From Alphaproteobacteria bacterium (GTDB taxonomy: Bacteria; Pseudomonadota; Alphaproteobacteria; SP197), in assembly GCA_016869675.1 (NCBI GenBank), contig VGDP01000011.1:18127-82126 (forward strand): a stretch of DNA of 64,000 nucleotides, read 5' to 3'. Below the pieces are notes generated by a model. It saw nothing but the letters and a program-made list of their open reading frames with translations, was not told where the DNA came from and did not search any database. Below, in pieces: positions 8,393 through 16,769 of the stretch; the stretch's first letter is position 1, and the number at the start of each line of letters is the position of its first letter. The translations under genes were made by a program, and so were the position numbers.

Positions 8393-11300
8393 ATGGCGGC
8401 GCGACGGAGCGAGCCTGGTTCACCCTTCGTGGTGGCGACCCCCGCGCCTCCGGCGAACGGACTCCGGCGCGCCATGCGGGCGCTCTATCGCGCCGACGAG
8501 ACCGCCTGCGTCGAGCGCTTGCTGGGCGAGGCGGCGTTCGACTCGGCGCAGAGCCGGGCGATCGAGGACCGGGCGGCGACCTTCGTCGAACACATGCGCG
8601 AGCGGCGCCGTGGCGCCAGCGGGCTCGACGCCTTCCTGCAGGCCTACGACCTGACCAGTCAGGAAGGTGTCGTGCTGATGTGCCTGGCCGAGGCTCTGTT
8701 GCGCATCCCCGACGCCGAGACCAAGGACAAGCTGATCCGCGACAAGATCTCGCTGGCCGACTGGGAGCGCCACGTGGGATCGAGCTCGTCGCTGTTCGTC
8801 AACGCCTCGACCTGGGGCCTGATGCTGACCGGGCGCATCGTCGGGCTCAAGCGCGACGACACGGATGACCTGGGCGGTTGGCTCGGCGGTCTGATCGCCA
8901 GGAGCGGCGAGCCGATCATCCGCCAGGCCATGCTGCAGGCCATGCGCATCCTGGGTCGCCAGTTCGTGCTGGGTCGCACGATCGAGGAGGCGCTCGAGCG
9001 GGCCGTGCTCAACGAGCGTATCGGCTATCGCCACTCCTACGACATGCTGGGCGAATCGGCGCGCACCATGCCCGACGCCGACCGCTACCTGGTGGCCTAT
9101 GGCGACGCGATCGCGGCGATCGGCCAGGCGGCGACCGGTGACGATCTGTTCGCCAAGCCGTCGATCTCGGTCAAGCTTTCGGCGCTGCACCCGCGCTACG
9201 AGGTCGCCCAAACGCGCCGCGTCCTGCTCGAACTGGTGCCACGCCTGCGCGGCCTGGCGATCGCGGCGCGCGACGCCGGGATCGGCCTGACGGTGGATGC
9301 CGAAGAGGCCGTGCGGCTCGATCTCTCGCTCGACGTGATCGAAGGCGTGGCCGCCGACCGTGGCCTGGCCGGCTGGGACGGCCTGGGGCTCGCGGTCCAG
9401 GCGTACCAGAAGCGCGCGCCCGCCGTGATCGACTGGCTGGTCGACATGGCGACGCGGCACAAGCGGCGGCTGCCTGTCCGCCTGGTCAAAGGCGCGTACT
9501 GGGACACCGAGATCAAGCGCACCCAGGAGGGCGGCTTCGACGGCTATCCGGCCTACACGCGCAAGGCGTCCACCGACGTCGCGTACCTGGCGTGCGCCCG
9601 GCGCATGCTCGCGGCCGGCGAACGGCTCTACCCGCAATTCGCCACGCACAACGCCCACACCGTGGCGGCGATTCTCTCGCTGGCGGACACGCGAAAGGAC
9701 TACGAGTTCCAGCGCCTGCACGGCATGGGCGAGGCGCTTTACGAGATGATCGTCGGGCCGAAACAACTCGACCGGCCGTGCCGGGTCTACGCGCCGGTCG
9801 GCAGCCACGAGGAACTGCTCGCCTACCTGGTGCGCCGGCTGCTCGAGAACGGTGCCAACACCTCGTTCGTCAACCGCATCGTGGACGAGGCGCTGCCGAT
9901 CGCCGAGATCGTTGCCGACCCGGTCGCGGGCGTTCGCGCCTTGGCCGCCAAGCCGCATCCGCGCATCCCGCTGCCGAGTGACCTGTTCGGCACCGAGCGG
10001 CGCAACAGTCAGGGTTTGGACTTGACCGACGTGGACGCGACGGCGGCGTTGGCCGAGGCCATGGCGGCCTCGACGGCCGTGCCGTGGACGGCGGCGCCCA
10101 TCGTCGAAGGGAAGGCACGGCCCGGCGCGGAGCGCGCCGTGACCGATCCGGCCGACCGGCGCCACCAGGTGGGCACGGTCGTCGAAGCGGACGGCGGCGC
10201 GGTCGCGTCCGCCGTCGAGGCGGCGGTGCGCGCCCAGCCGGCATGGGACGCGACGCCAGCCGGCGAGCGCGCGGCGTGTCTGCGTCGCGCCGCCGACTTT
10301 CTGGAAGCCCGCATGCCCTCGGCCATGGCGCTGCTGGTGCGCGAGGCTGGCCGTACCCTGCCGGACGCGCTGTCCGAGGTGCGCGAGGCGGTCGACTTCT
10401 GCCGCTACTACGCGTGCCGCGCCGAGGCCGAGTTCACCGAGCCGATGGCCTTGCCCGGTCCCACGGGTGAGGCGAACCGCATGGCCCTGGCCGGACGCGG
10501 CGTGTTCGCGACGATCGCGCCGTGGAACTTCCCGCTGGCGATCTTCATGGGGCAGACGGCGGCGGCGCTGGCCGCCGGCAACGCCGTGATCGCCAAGCCG
10601 GCCGAGCAGACGCCGTTGACCGGCGCCTTCGCCGTGCGCCTGCTGCACGAGGCGGGCGTGCCGGCGGGCGCGCTGGCGCTGCTGCCGGGCGATGGGCCGA
10701 CGGTCGGCGCGCGCTTGGTCGCGGATCCGCGCGTGGGCGGCGTCGCGTTCACCGGCTCGACCGAGGTGGCGCGCGCGATCAACCGTTCGCTCGCGGCGCG
10801 CGACGGGCCCATCCCGGTGCTGATCGCCGAGACCGGCGGCCAGAACGCCATGATCGTCGATTCGAGTGCGCTGGCCGAACAGGTGGTCGGCGACGCGATC
10901 CTCTCGGCGTTCAACAGTGCCGGCCAGCGCTGCTCGGCGCTGCGCGTGATGTTCGTGCAGGACGACGCGGCGCCGAAGGTGCTGGCCATGTTGGCCGGCG
11001 CCATGGCCGAGCTGACCGTCGGCGATCCGGGCCTGCTGGCCACGGACATCGGGCCCGTCATCGACGAGGACGCGCGCGCTGGACTGCTCGCGCACAAGCG
11101 CGCCATGAACAATGTCGGGCGCCTTATCCAGGAGGTCGAGCTTGATGAGCCCTGCGCCTACGGCACGTTCGTCGCGCCGGCGGCCTATGAGATCGAGCGC
11201 ATGGATGTGCTGGCGCGCGAGGTGTTCGGCCCGATCCTGCACGTCGTGCGCTTCGACCAGGACCATCTCGATCAGGTGATCGACGCGATCAACGCCACCG

Positions 11301-11572
11301 GCTACGGCCTGACGCTCGGCGTGCACAGCCGCATCGACGCCACGGTTTGGCGGGTGCGGGAACGGGCGCGCGTCGGCAACCTTTACGTCAACCGCAACAT
11401 GGTCGGTGCCGTGGTCGGCGTGCAGCCGTTCGGCGGCGAGGGGCTGTCGGGCACGGGGCCGAAGGCGGGTGGGCCGCACTACCTGCACCGCTTCGCCACC
11501 GAACGCACCATGTCCACCGACACTACGGCCGCCGGTGGCAACGCGGCGCTCCTGTCCATCGAGGAGACCTGA
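8393..11572 (+). CDS. putA: Bifunctional proline dehydrogenase / L-glutamate-gamma-semialdehyde dehydrogenase
   Basis: 1059-residue PutA that oxidises proline to glutamate in two steps with substrate channelling, peripherally membrane-associated. The N-terminal arm begins at RRAMRALYRADETACVERLL; no ribbon-helix-helix DNA-binding domain is present, so this is the bifunctional, not autoregulatory, type. The FAD-barrel PRODH domain (about residues 120-520) shows RLVKGAYWDTEIKRTQ and FATHNAHTVAAIL. The aldehyde dehydrogenase domain (about 560-1050) has GVAFTGSTEVAR, ETGGQNAMIVDSS and the catalytic Cys near residue 847 in SAGQRCSALRV. The start has a GGGGAG site upstream. It is intact over 3.2 kb despite the decayed genes around it. 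The hydratase gene follows after 2 bases. Confidence 0.97.
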   Translation: MAARRSEPGSPFVVATPAPPANGLRRAMRALYRADETACVERLLGEAAFDSAQSRAIEDRAATFVEHMRERRRGASGLDAFLQAYDLTSQEGVVLMCLAEALLRIPDAETKDKLIRDKISLADWERHVGSSSSLFVNASTWGLMLTGRIVGLKRDDTDDLGGWLGGLIARSGEPIIRQAMLQAMRILGRQFVLGRTIEEALERAVLNERIGYRHSYDMLGESARTMPDADRYLVAYGDAIAAIGQAATGDDLFAKPSISVKLSALHPRYEVAQTRRVLLELVPRLRGLAIAARDAGIGLTVDAEEAVRLDLSLDVIEGVAADRGLAGWDGLGLAVQAYQKRAPAVIDWLVDMATRHKRRLPVRLVKGAYWDTEIKRTQEGGFDGYPAYTRKASTDVAYLACARRMLAAGERLYPQFATHNAHTVAAILSLADTRKDYEFQRLHGMGEALYEMIVGPKQLDRPCRVYAPVGSHEELLAYLVRRLLENGANTSFVNRIVDEALPIAEIVADPVAGVRALAAKPHPRIPLPSDLFGTERRNSQGLDLTDVDATAALAEAMAASTAVPWTAAPIVEGKARPGAERAVTDPADRRHQVGTVVEADGGAVASAVEAAVRAQPAWDATPAGERAACLRRAADFLEARMPSAMALLVREAGRTLPDALSEVREAVDFCRYYACRAEAEFTEPMALPGPTGEANRMALAGRGVFATIAPWNFPLAIFMGQTAAALAAGNAVIAKPAEQTPLTGAFAVRLLHEAGVPAGALALLPGDGPTVGARLVADPRVGGVAFTGSTEVARAINRSLAARDGPIPVLIAETGGQNAMIVDSSALAEQVVGDAILSAFNSAGQRCSALRVMFVQDDAAPKVLAMLAGAMAELTVGDPGLLATDIGPVIDEDARAGLLAHKRAMNNVGRLIQEVELDEPCAYGTFVAPAAYEIERMDVLAREVFGPILHVVRFDQDHLDQVIDAINATGYGLTLGVHSRIDATVWRVRERARVGNLYVNRNMVGAVVGVQPFGGEGLSGTGPKAGGPHYLHRFATERTMSTDTTAAGGNAALLSIEET

Positions 11573-11574
11573 CG

Positions 11575-12372
11575 ATGCTCGCCCGTGCCGCCATCGAAGC
11601 CGCCGCCCGCTCGATCGTCGAGGCTCGTGCCAGCCTGCGGCCGATCGGCCGATGGCCCGAACCGCACCAGCCGCGCGACGAGGCCGACGGCTATGCCATC
11701 CAGGAGGCGGTGCACACGCTGCTGGCCGAGCGCACCGGGCGCGGCCTCGGCGGCTACAAGATCGGTTGCACCACGCCCACCATGCAGCGCCAGGTCGGCG
11801 TCGATCACCCGTGCTACGGCGGCGTGCAAGCAGCGTCGATCGTGGCCGGGCCGGCCGATTGGAACTTCGGTGCGAACCGTTTGGTCGGCGTGGAGTGCGA
11901 GATCGCGGTGCGCATCGGCCGTGGCCTGGGGCCCGAGCACGCGCCGTTCAGTCGCGACTCGGTCGCCGGCCATGTCAGCGCGTGCATGGCCTCGGCCGAG
12001 ATCGTCGAGGACCGCTACGTCGACAGGTTGGAGGTCGGCGCGGCCGTGCTGATCGCCGACGATTTCTTCAACGCCGGCGTGGTGCTGGGGCCGGAGCGGC
12101 GTGACTGGCGCAGCCTGGACTTGCGCGCCCTCGGCGGGCGCACGCTGGTCGATGGCCGATCGCGCGGCGAAGGGCACGGTGCCGATGTGCTCGGCCACCC
12201 TCTGGAAGCGTTGGCGTGGATCGCCACGGCGCTGGCGCGCCGCGGCCGGGGTCTCGCCCCAGGGATGATCGTTTCGCTCGGCAGCATGGTCGCCGCGCAG
12301 CGCATGGTGCGCGGCAAAACCGCGATCGTCGCCGTCGATGGCTTGGGCGAGGCGCGCGTGCGCTTTCCCTGA
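11575..12372 (+). CDS. 2-keto-4-pentenoate hydratase/fumarylacetoacetase-family protein
   Basis: 265-residue FAH-superfamily protein of the 2-keto-4-pentenoate hydratase (MhpD/HpaH) branch, which adds water to 2-hydroxy-dienoates in aromatic meta-cleavage or runs related decarboxylation. Recognisable segments: GGYKIGCTTPTMQRQVGVDH, NRLVGVECEIAVRIGRGL (metal-ligand ExE region) and the end GMIVSLGSMVAAQRMVRGKT. The start two bases after the putA stop makes a putA operon. No ring-cleavage dioxygenase is nearby, so its link to proline breakdown is unclear. The hydratase name is a family call. Confidence 0.85.
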   Translation: MLARAAIEAAARSIVEARASLRPIGRWPEPHQPRDEADGYAIQEAVHTLLAERTGRGLGGYKIGCTTPTMQRQVGVDHPCYGGVQAASIVAGPADWNFGANRLVGVECEIAVRIGRGLGPEHAPFSRDSVAGHVSACMASAEIVEDRYVDRLEVGAAVLIADDFFNAGVVLGPERRDWRSLDLRALGGRTLVDGRSRGEGHGADVLGHPLEALAWIATALARRGRGLAPGMIVSLGSMVAAQRMVRGKTAIVAVDGLGEARVRFP

Positions 12373-12433
12373 GGCATCGCCTCGATTGTGATATTCTCTC
12401 CGTCAACAAAGAACGTACAGGGGGAGTTGATCT

Positions 12434-13306
12434 GTGAGAACAGTCCTATGCGCCGTCAGCGACGGCGAAGCGGCCCGTTCAGCCCTGACCACCGCCTATC
12501 TGATCGCCAGTCGTGGCGACGGCCATATCGAGGCGTTCTATCCCGGCATGGGGTCGCCCATGATCATCACCGGCGGGTTCGGCGGTGGCATGGGCGGCGG
12601 CGGGGTCGTGCCGACTGAACTCGTCGCCGGACTCGAGCGCGAGGAACAGCAGCGGCGCGAGCGCGCGCGCAGCCAGTTCACGTCGTTCATGAATGAGAAG
12701 TGTGCCGTCATCGAACCCGTCGACCCCGGGTCCAAGGGTGTGTCCGCCTCGTGGTACGAGAACGCCGCCATGCAGGCGAGCGAGGTGGTCGGCAGCTACG
12801 GCCGTGTGTTCGACGTGATCTGTGTCAGCAGGCCGCGCCGCGACGACGCGGCGCTGTCGCTCGCCTTCGTCGAGGCGGCATTGTTCGAGAGCGGCCGACC
12901 CGTGATCTTGGCGCCGCCCGAGCCGCCGGCGACGATCAGCCGGGTCGTCGTCATCGCCTGGAACGCCAGCACCGAGACCGCGCGAACGCTGGCGTTGGGC
13001 ATGCCGTTGGTCGGCGACGTGGAGCGTGCGATCGTGCTGACGGTCAAGGGCGGCGGGGTCAACGGCCCGCTTGGCGAGGACGCGGCACGCAACCTGCGCT
13101 GCCACGGCATCAAGGCCGAGGCAGTCGAGGTTGATGTCGGCGGGCTCCCGGTCGGCGAGGCGATCCTGCAGCACTGCAAGGAGGTCGGCGCCGACCTGCT
13201 GATCAAGGGCGCCTACACCCAGAGCCGGCTCAAGCAAATGATCTTTGGTGGCGCGACGCAGCATATCCTGACGTCGGCGGAACTGCCGGTCATCATGGCG
13301 CATTAG
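12434..13306 (+). CDS. Tandem UspA-domain universal stress protein
   Basis: 290 residues with two UspA-like halves. The first starts at MRTVLCAVSDGEAARSALT but carries a glycine-rich loop (GGFGGGMGGGG, about residues 47-57) not usual in Usp proteins. The second starts at ISRVVVIAWNASTETARTLA and ends in the canonical GADLLIKGAYTQSRLKQMIFG and ELPVIMAH, the family's nucleotide-binding C-terminus (G-x-x-R/S-x9-G-S-type). Residues of the first half are divergent, so probably only the C-terminal half binds nucleotide. The GTG start has GGGGAG upstream. Stands alone between putA-hydratase and the NicO locus. Confidence 0.88.
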   Translation: MRTVLCAVSDGEAARSALTTAYLIASRGDGHIEAFYPGMGSPMIITGGFGGGMGGGGVVPTELVAGLEREEQQRRERARSQFTSFMNEKCAVIEPVDPGSKGVSASWYENAAMQASEVVGSYGRVFDVICVSRPRRDDAALSLAFVEAALFESGRPVILAPPEPPATISRVVVIAWNASTETARTLALGMPLVGDVERAIVLTVKGGGVNGPLGEDAARNLRCHGIKAEAVEVDVGGLPVGEAILQHCKEVGADLLIKGAYTQSRLKQMIFGGATQHILTSAELPVIMAH

Positions 13307-13321
13307 GTGCGAATCAAGGAG

Positions 13322-13612
13322 ATGAGCATTAATCGATGGTTATCGCTGGCGTTCGATCGGCGAAGGCTGTTCGTCGGATGCGCGGTCGGGGCCCTTGGCG
13401 TGACTAGCCAGGCACGAGGGTTCTCCGTCGTCGACGCTCCTGTCGATGTACGGAATGCTTACGCTCTTGGCCCGTGCTCGGGTGGCGAGGATCACGCGGC
13501 CCTGCTGGACGAAGCACTCGCGGCGCTGCACGGAGTGGATCAGGCAGCGAGGGATCAGGTTGCTTTGGCCTGGGCATGCCCGATCTGCGGCTGCCGCGCT
13601 TCGGTCGATTGA
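13322..13612 (+). CDS. Small hypothetical protein with twin-arginine-like leader and CxxCxC end
   Basis: A possible 96-residue protein from ATG 13322 (a GTG at 13307 is also open). The leader MSINRWLSLAFDRRRLFVGC followed by AVGALGV resembles a twin-arginine or lipoprotein export signal. The end ACPICGCRASVD has three cysteines that could bind metal. It overlaps the DUF1007 start by 37 bases in another frame, and the pair precedes a nickel/cobalt exporter, so a metal-related role is imaginable. I recognise no family. Codon third positions are less GC-rich than in the neighbours, so it may not be expressed or may be a decaying gene. Confidence 0.35.
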   Translation: MSINRWLSLAFDRRRLFVGCAVGALGVTSQARGFSVVDAPVDVRNAYALGPCSGGEDHAALLDEALAALHGVDQAARDQVALAWACPICGCRASVD

Positions 13613-14208
13613 CTCGTCTTCGTGCGGTCGGGCTCGGGCTGGCGGCGGCGGTCGGGCTGAACGGAAGCGCCGCCGCTCACCCCCATGTCTGGGTGACGAA
13701 CGGGCTGGTCTTGGTGGTGGAGGGCGGGGCGGTCACGCGCCTGCGCCATGCCTGGACGTTCGACGAGTTTTTCTCCGAATCGATCATCGGCCAGTACGAC
13801 GCCGACGGCAGCGATACCTTGACCGGTGACGAGATCACGGCCGTGCATGATGGCGCCTTCGTGTCCGTGGCCGATTTCGGCTACTTCACCCGCGTGCGGA
13901 TCGGCGCGGCCGACGTGGCTTTCGGCCCGGTCGAGGCATTCACCGCGTCGGTCGAGAACGGCGTCCTGGTCTACCAGTTCGACCTGCCGCTGGTGGAGCC
14001 GATCGCGCCCGGGACCGAGGTCACGATCGGGGTCTATGACGTGGAGTACTACGTCGAGTTCATGCCCACCGAGCTCGGTGTCACGATCGAAGGCGCGGCC
14101 GAGGGCGCGTGCGATACCGACCTGTTCGAGGACGAGGCGAATGCCATTTACTTCGGCATGGTGGCGCCCTTCACCGTGCGCGTGACCTGCGCGGCCGAGG
14201 GCAGTTGA
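13576..14208 (+). CDS. DUF1007-family periplasmic protein (NicO partner)
   Basis: 210 residues with an N-terminal signal sequence (LRAVGLGLAAAVGLNGSAAA) cleaved before HPHVWV, the DUF1007 hallmark. The mature part continues with RHAWTFDEFFSESIIGQYDA, an EF-hand-like acidic stretch DADGSDTLTGDEI and the YYVEFM segment. DUF1007 proteins are regularly encoded just upstream of NicO-type nickel/cobalt transporters and are thought to act in the periplasm with them. Here the transporter starts 4 bases after the stop. The ATG at 13576 is chosen because it begins the signal peptide; the frame is open further upstream. Confidence 0.88.
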   Translation: MPDLRLPRFGRLTRLRAVGLGLAAAVGLNGSAAAHPHVWVTNGLVLVVEGGAVTRLRHAWTFDEFFSESIIGQYDADGSDTLTGDEITAVHDGAFVSVADFGYFTRVRIGAADVAFGPVEAFTASVENGVLVYQFDLPLVEPIAPGTEVTIGVYDVEYYVEFMPTELGVTIEGAAEGACDTDLFEDEANAIYFGMVAPFTVRVTCAAEGS

Positions 14209-14212
14209 GCGC

Positions 14213-15061
14213 ATGCGCCTGGCGCTCGCGGCCCTGGTCATGGCTGTACTGTGGCGTGTGCCCACGGCTCGGGCGGCCACGGCCGCCGACGCGGGTTGGT
14301 TCGCCACGCTGTTGCGCCAGTTCGTCGTGCTGCAGGGCGACATCAACAGAGCCCTGACCCAAGGCGTCGCCAACCTGCGCCAGGGCGAGATGAGCGGAGC
14401 GGTCGTTACCGCGCTCGGCATCGGTCTGCTGTACGGCGTCGCGCACGCGCTGGGGCCCGGCCATGGCAAGTGGGTGGTGGCCACCTATTTCCTGGGCCGC
14501 GACGCGCGCCCCTGGCGCGGTGTGCTCATGGGCTGCCGCATCGCGTTCGTGCATGTGATCATGGCGGTGGTCGCCGTGGTGGCGTTCGATGCCATGGCGC
14601 GTTCGGTCTTCGGTCCGGTGCCCGCGGAGCTGCCGTACGTCCGTGGCGTCAGCTACGGTCTGATCGCCTTGCTCGGGGTCATCCTGCTCGCAGGCCGGCT
14701 GCGCGGCGCGCGTGGCGGGAGGCACGATCACGACCACGGTGACGGCGGCGACGACCATCATCATCATCGCGATGAAGGCTGGGCCGCCTTCGCGGTGGGC
14801 CTGGTGCCGTGCAGCGGCGCGGTCGTCGTGTTGGCCTACGCCCTGGCCAACGACATCCTAGTGGCTGGCCTCGCTGTCGTCGCGGCGATCGGCGTCGGCA
14901 TGGCGGCGACCATGTCCGGCCTCGGCCTCGTGTGTGTCCTGTCGCGGCGCGCCATCACGAACCTGGGGCAGGGTCAGGGGCGACTCTTGCGCGCTCTCGA
15001 CACCGCAGGGCCGGCGGCGATGATCCTGGTCGGCCTGGCGCTGCTCGCGACCCTAGCGTAG
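14213..15061 (+). CDS. NicO-family nickel/cobalt transporter (RcnA-like)
   Basis: 282-residue inner-membrane protein of the NicO/RcnA family that moves Ni2+ or Co2+, probably outward. It has an N-terminal signal or first helix, then ALGIGLLYGVAHALGPGHGK with the family's H-x4-D/G-P-G-H type metal motif, about six helices, and a cytoplasmic histidine-rich loop near residues 171-183 (HDHDHGDGGDDHHHHRDE), followed by FAVGLVPCSGAVVVL. Paired with the DUF1007 gene upstream. Its last 9 bases overlap the convergent hutD gene. Confidence 0.9.
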   Translation: MRLALAALVMAVLWRVPTARAATAADAGWFATLLRQFVVLQGDINRALTQGVANLRQGEMSGAVVTALGIGLLYGVAHALGPGHGKWVVATYFLGRDARPWRGVLMGCRIAFVHVIMAVVAVVAFDAMARSVFGPVPAELPYVRGVSYGLIALLGVILLAGRLRGARGGRHDHDHGDGGDDHHHHRDEGWAAFAVGLVPCSGAVVVLAYALANDILVAGLAVVAAIGVGMAATMSGLGLVCVLSRRAITNLGQGQGRLLRALDTAGPAAMILVGLALLATLA

Positions 15062-15613
15062 AGCGAGCGTCACGAGGGCCAAGGTGGCGTCGCCTTGCAG
15101 CACGGCGGCGGTACCGGGGTCAACGATCGCCGTATCCCACGGTTCCAGACCGGTTTCCGGCGCGAGGATCGCCCGGCCGTCTAGAACGACGACGGCGCGG
15201 GTTTCCACAGCCGGCGCCAGGTCGAGCGGTGCGCTGACCGTGATGATATCGACGGTCGTTCGGTGGGTGGCGCGGTCGACCATCACGTTGAAGTCGTGGA
15301 TCGGGCCATCGATCAGGTCGCAATGGACGCAGGCCTCGCCGGCGAAGGCGAACGGTTCGTGCGGCCGCGCGAAGCGATGGGCCACGCCATCCACGTCGAG
15401 CACCATGCCGCCGCCGTCCAGCACCATGATGACGCGGTCGTAGCCGTCGAACGTCGAGAACGGCCCTGCCTGCGTTACGGACGCGATGCTAAGGCGCCAG
15501 GCGAAGCGTCCGGGTGCGGCGCCGGGGCACACGGCGATCTCCCGCGTTGTTCCGCCACCGTTGCGCCAGGGCATGACACGATGATCGGCACGGCGCGCGA
15601 CCGCGACGGTCAT
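15053..15613 (-). CDS. HutD/Ves family protein
   Basis: 186-residue cupin-like HutD-family protein. The N-terminal VMPWRNGGGTTREIAV is the family signature and RLSIASVTQAGPFSTFDGYD follows as expected. HutD is linked to histidine utilisation in pseudomonads, possibly as a governor of pathway flux, and E. coli Ves belongs to the same family. No hut genes are nearby here: it is coupled (ATGA overlap) downstream of a Rieske oxygenase gene. Function in this setting is unknown. Confidence 0.85.
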   Translation of the reverse strand: MTVAVARRADHRVMPWRNGGGTTREIAVCPGAAPGRFAWRLSIASVTQAGPFSTFDGYDRVIMVLDGGGMVLDVDGVAHRFARPHEPFAFAGEACVHCDLIDGPIHDFNVMVDRATHRTTVDIITVSAPLDLAPAVETRAVVVLDGRAILAPETGLEPWDTAIVDPGTAAVLQGDATLALVTLALR

Positions 15614-16743
15614 GCGGCCTTGAGCCGTCGGGCCAAGTAGCGGGCGAAGTCGTTGATCTCGCGCTCGAGCCACGAGAGCCGTCCGGTGATCGCCAACGGC
15701 GCGTTGGAGTTGGCGTAGACCGACTCGACCACAGTTCGGTCCTCGCCGTTGACCTTGTCGAAGAAGGCAACCAGGTTGGCGACACTGCTTTCGCGGTCGG
15801 TGAGGGTCGCGTGGACCTCGGGGGCGTAGGAGATACCGAAGCGCACGTGCACCTCGCCGACACCCTTGGGGCGCAACGACAGGTACCAAAAATGATCGGG
15901 CCCCAGGACGTACATGTGGCTCGGAAACACGGTGGGCATCACCGTGGTGTAGCGCTGGGCGCCTTCGAGCCGATGGTTGTCAGGGTGCGCGCGGCCGTAG
16001 GTGGCGCCCTCGATCTTCTCGAACGTCTGGTAGGTGAAGCCGTCGTGGATCGCGTTCGGATAGCGCGTGCTGTCCACCGGCATCCACGCGCCGACCGTGG
16101 CGCGATGGGTCACCGGCAGGTGATAGCCTTCCATGAAGTTCTCGGTCAGCACCTTCCAGTTGGTCGCCCAGATGTGGTCCTGCGCCGCGACCGGGATGTA
16201 GTTCTCCATCTGGTAGGGCGCGACGAGAGGGTCGAGCGCCTCCAACTGGGTCGCTACGCTGGGTGCCTCGGCGTTGAGCGTCACGTAGATCCAGCCGTGC
16301 CAAACCTCGGTGCGGATCTCGGGCAGCGCCAGGTCCCGAGCGCGGAAGTTCGGGGCGTCTTTCATATGCGGCACGGCGACGACGCGGCCACGCAGATCGT
16401 AGGTCCAGGCGTGGTAGGGGCAGGTGAACTTGCGCGCGCAGCCGCGGCCCTCGGCCAGGCGCATCATGCGGTGCAGGCAGACGTTGGAGAACGAGCGGAT
16501 CACACCGTCGTCGCCGCGCACCACAACGATCGGCTGATCGTCGATGGCGAAGGTCAGATAGTCACCCGGCTTCGGGATCTCGTTGGCCGATCCGGCGCAC
16601 AGCCAGTCCCGCTTGAAGATGCGTTCGCGCTCGAGCGCGTGGAGCGTCTCATCGCGATAGGCGGCCGGCGGTAGAGCCAACGCCGATTCGGGCGGCGTGG
16701 CGGCGCGGGCGGCGATGGCGGCGATCAGAGCTTCGGTCGTCAT
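15610..16743 (-). CDS. Rieske non-heme iron oxygenase, alpha subunit
   Basis: 377-residue aromatic-ring-hydroxylating-type oxygenase large subunit. The Rieske [2Fe-2S] ligands are Cys89, His91, Cys108 and His111 (VCLHR, then FTCPYHAW). The mononuclear iron site is in NWKVLTENFMEGYHLPVTH (His208, His213). The length and the E-x-F-M-E-G-Y-H motif resemble the GbcA/CntA-like branch that often attacks quaternary amines rather than rings; that is inference. No reductase or beta subunit is adjacent, so electrons must come from elsewhere. The gene overlaps hutD downstream and is followed upstream by two iron alcohol dehydrogenase genes on the same strand, which could handle the alcohol or aldehyde products. 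Confidence 0.9.
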   Translation of the reverse strand: MTTEALIAAIAARAATPPESALALPPAAYRDETLHALERERIFKRDWLCAGSANEIPKPGDYLTFAIDDQPIVVVRGDDGVIRSFSNVCLHRMMRLAEGRGCARKFTCPYHAWTYDLRGRVVAVPHMKDAPNFRARDLALPEIRTEVWHGWIYVTLNAEAPSVATQLEALDPLVAPYQMENYIPVAAQDHIWATNWKVLTENFMEGYHLPVTHRATVGAWMPVDSTRYPNAIHDGFTYQTFEKIEGATYGRAHPDNHRLEGAQRYTTVMPTVFPSHMYVLGPDHFWYLSLRPKGVGEVHVRFGISYAPEVHATLTDRESSVANLVAFFDKVNGEDRTVVESVYANSNAPLAITGRLSWLEREINDFARYLARRLKAA

Positions 16744-16769
16744 GGAGACCCCGTGGTCGCGGCGAACCG

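Noticed and set aside
8420..11488. A 1022-codon open frame on the minus strand
   Set aside because: It is the antisense shadow of putA, with low-complexity Arg/His/Gly-rich text and no domain pattern; long antisense frames are common in GC-rich genes.
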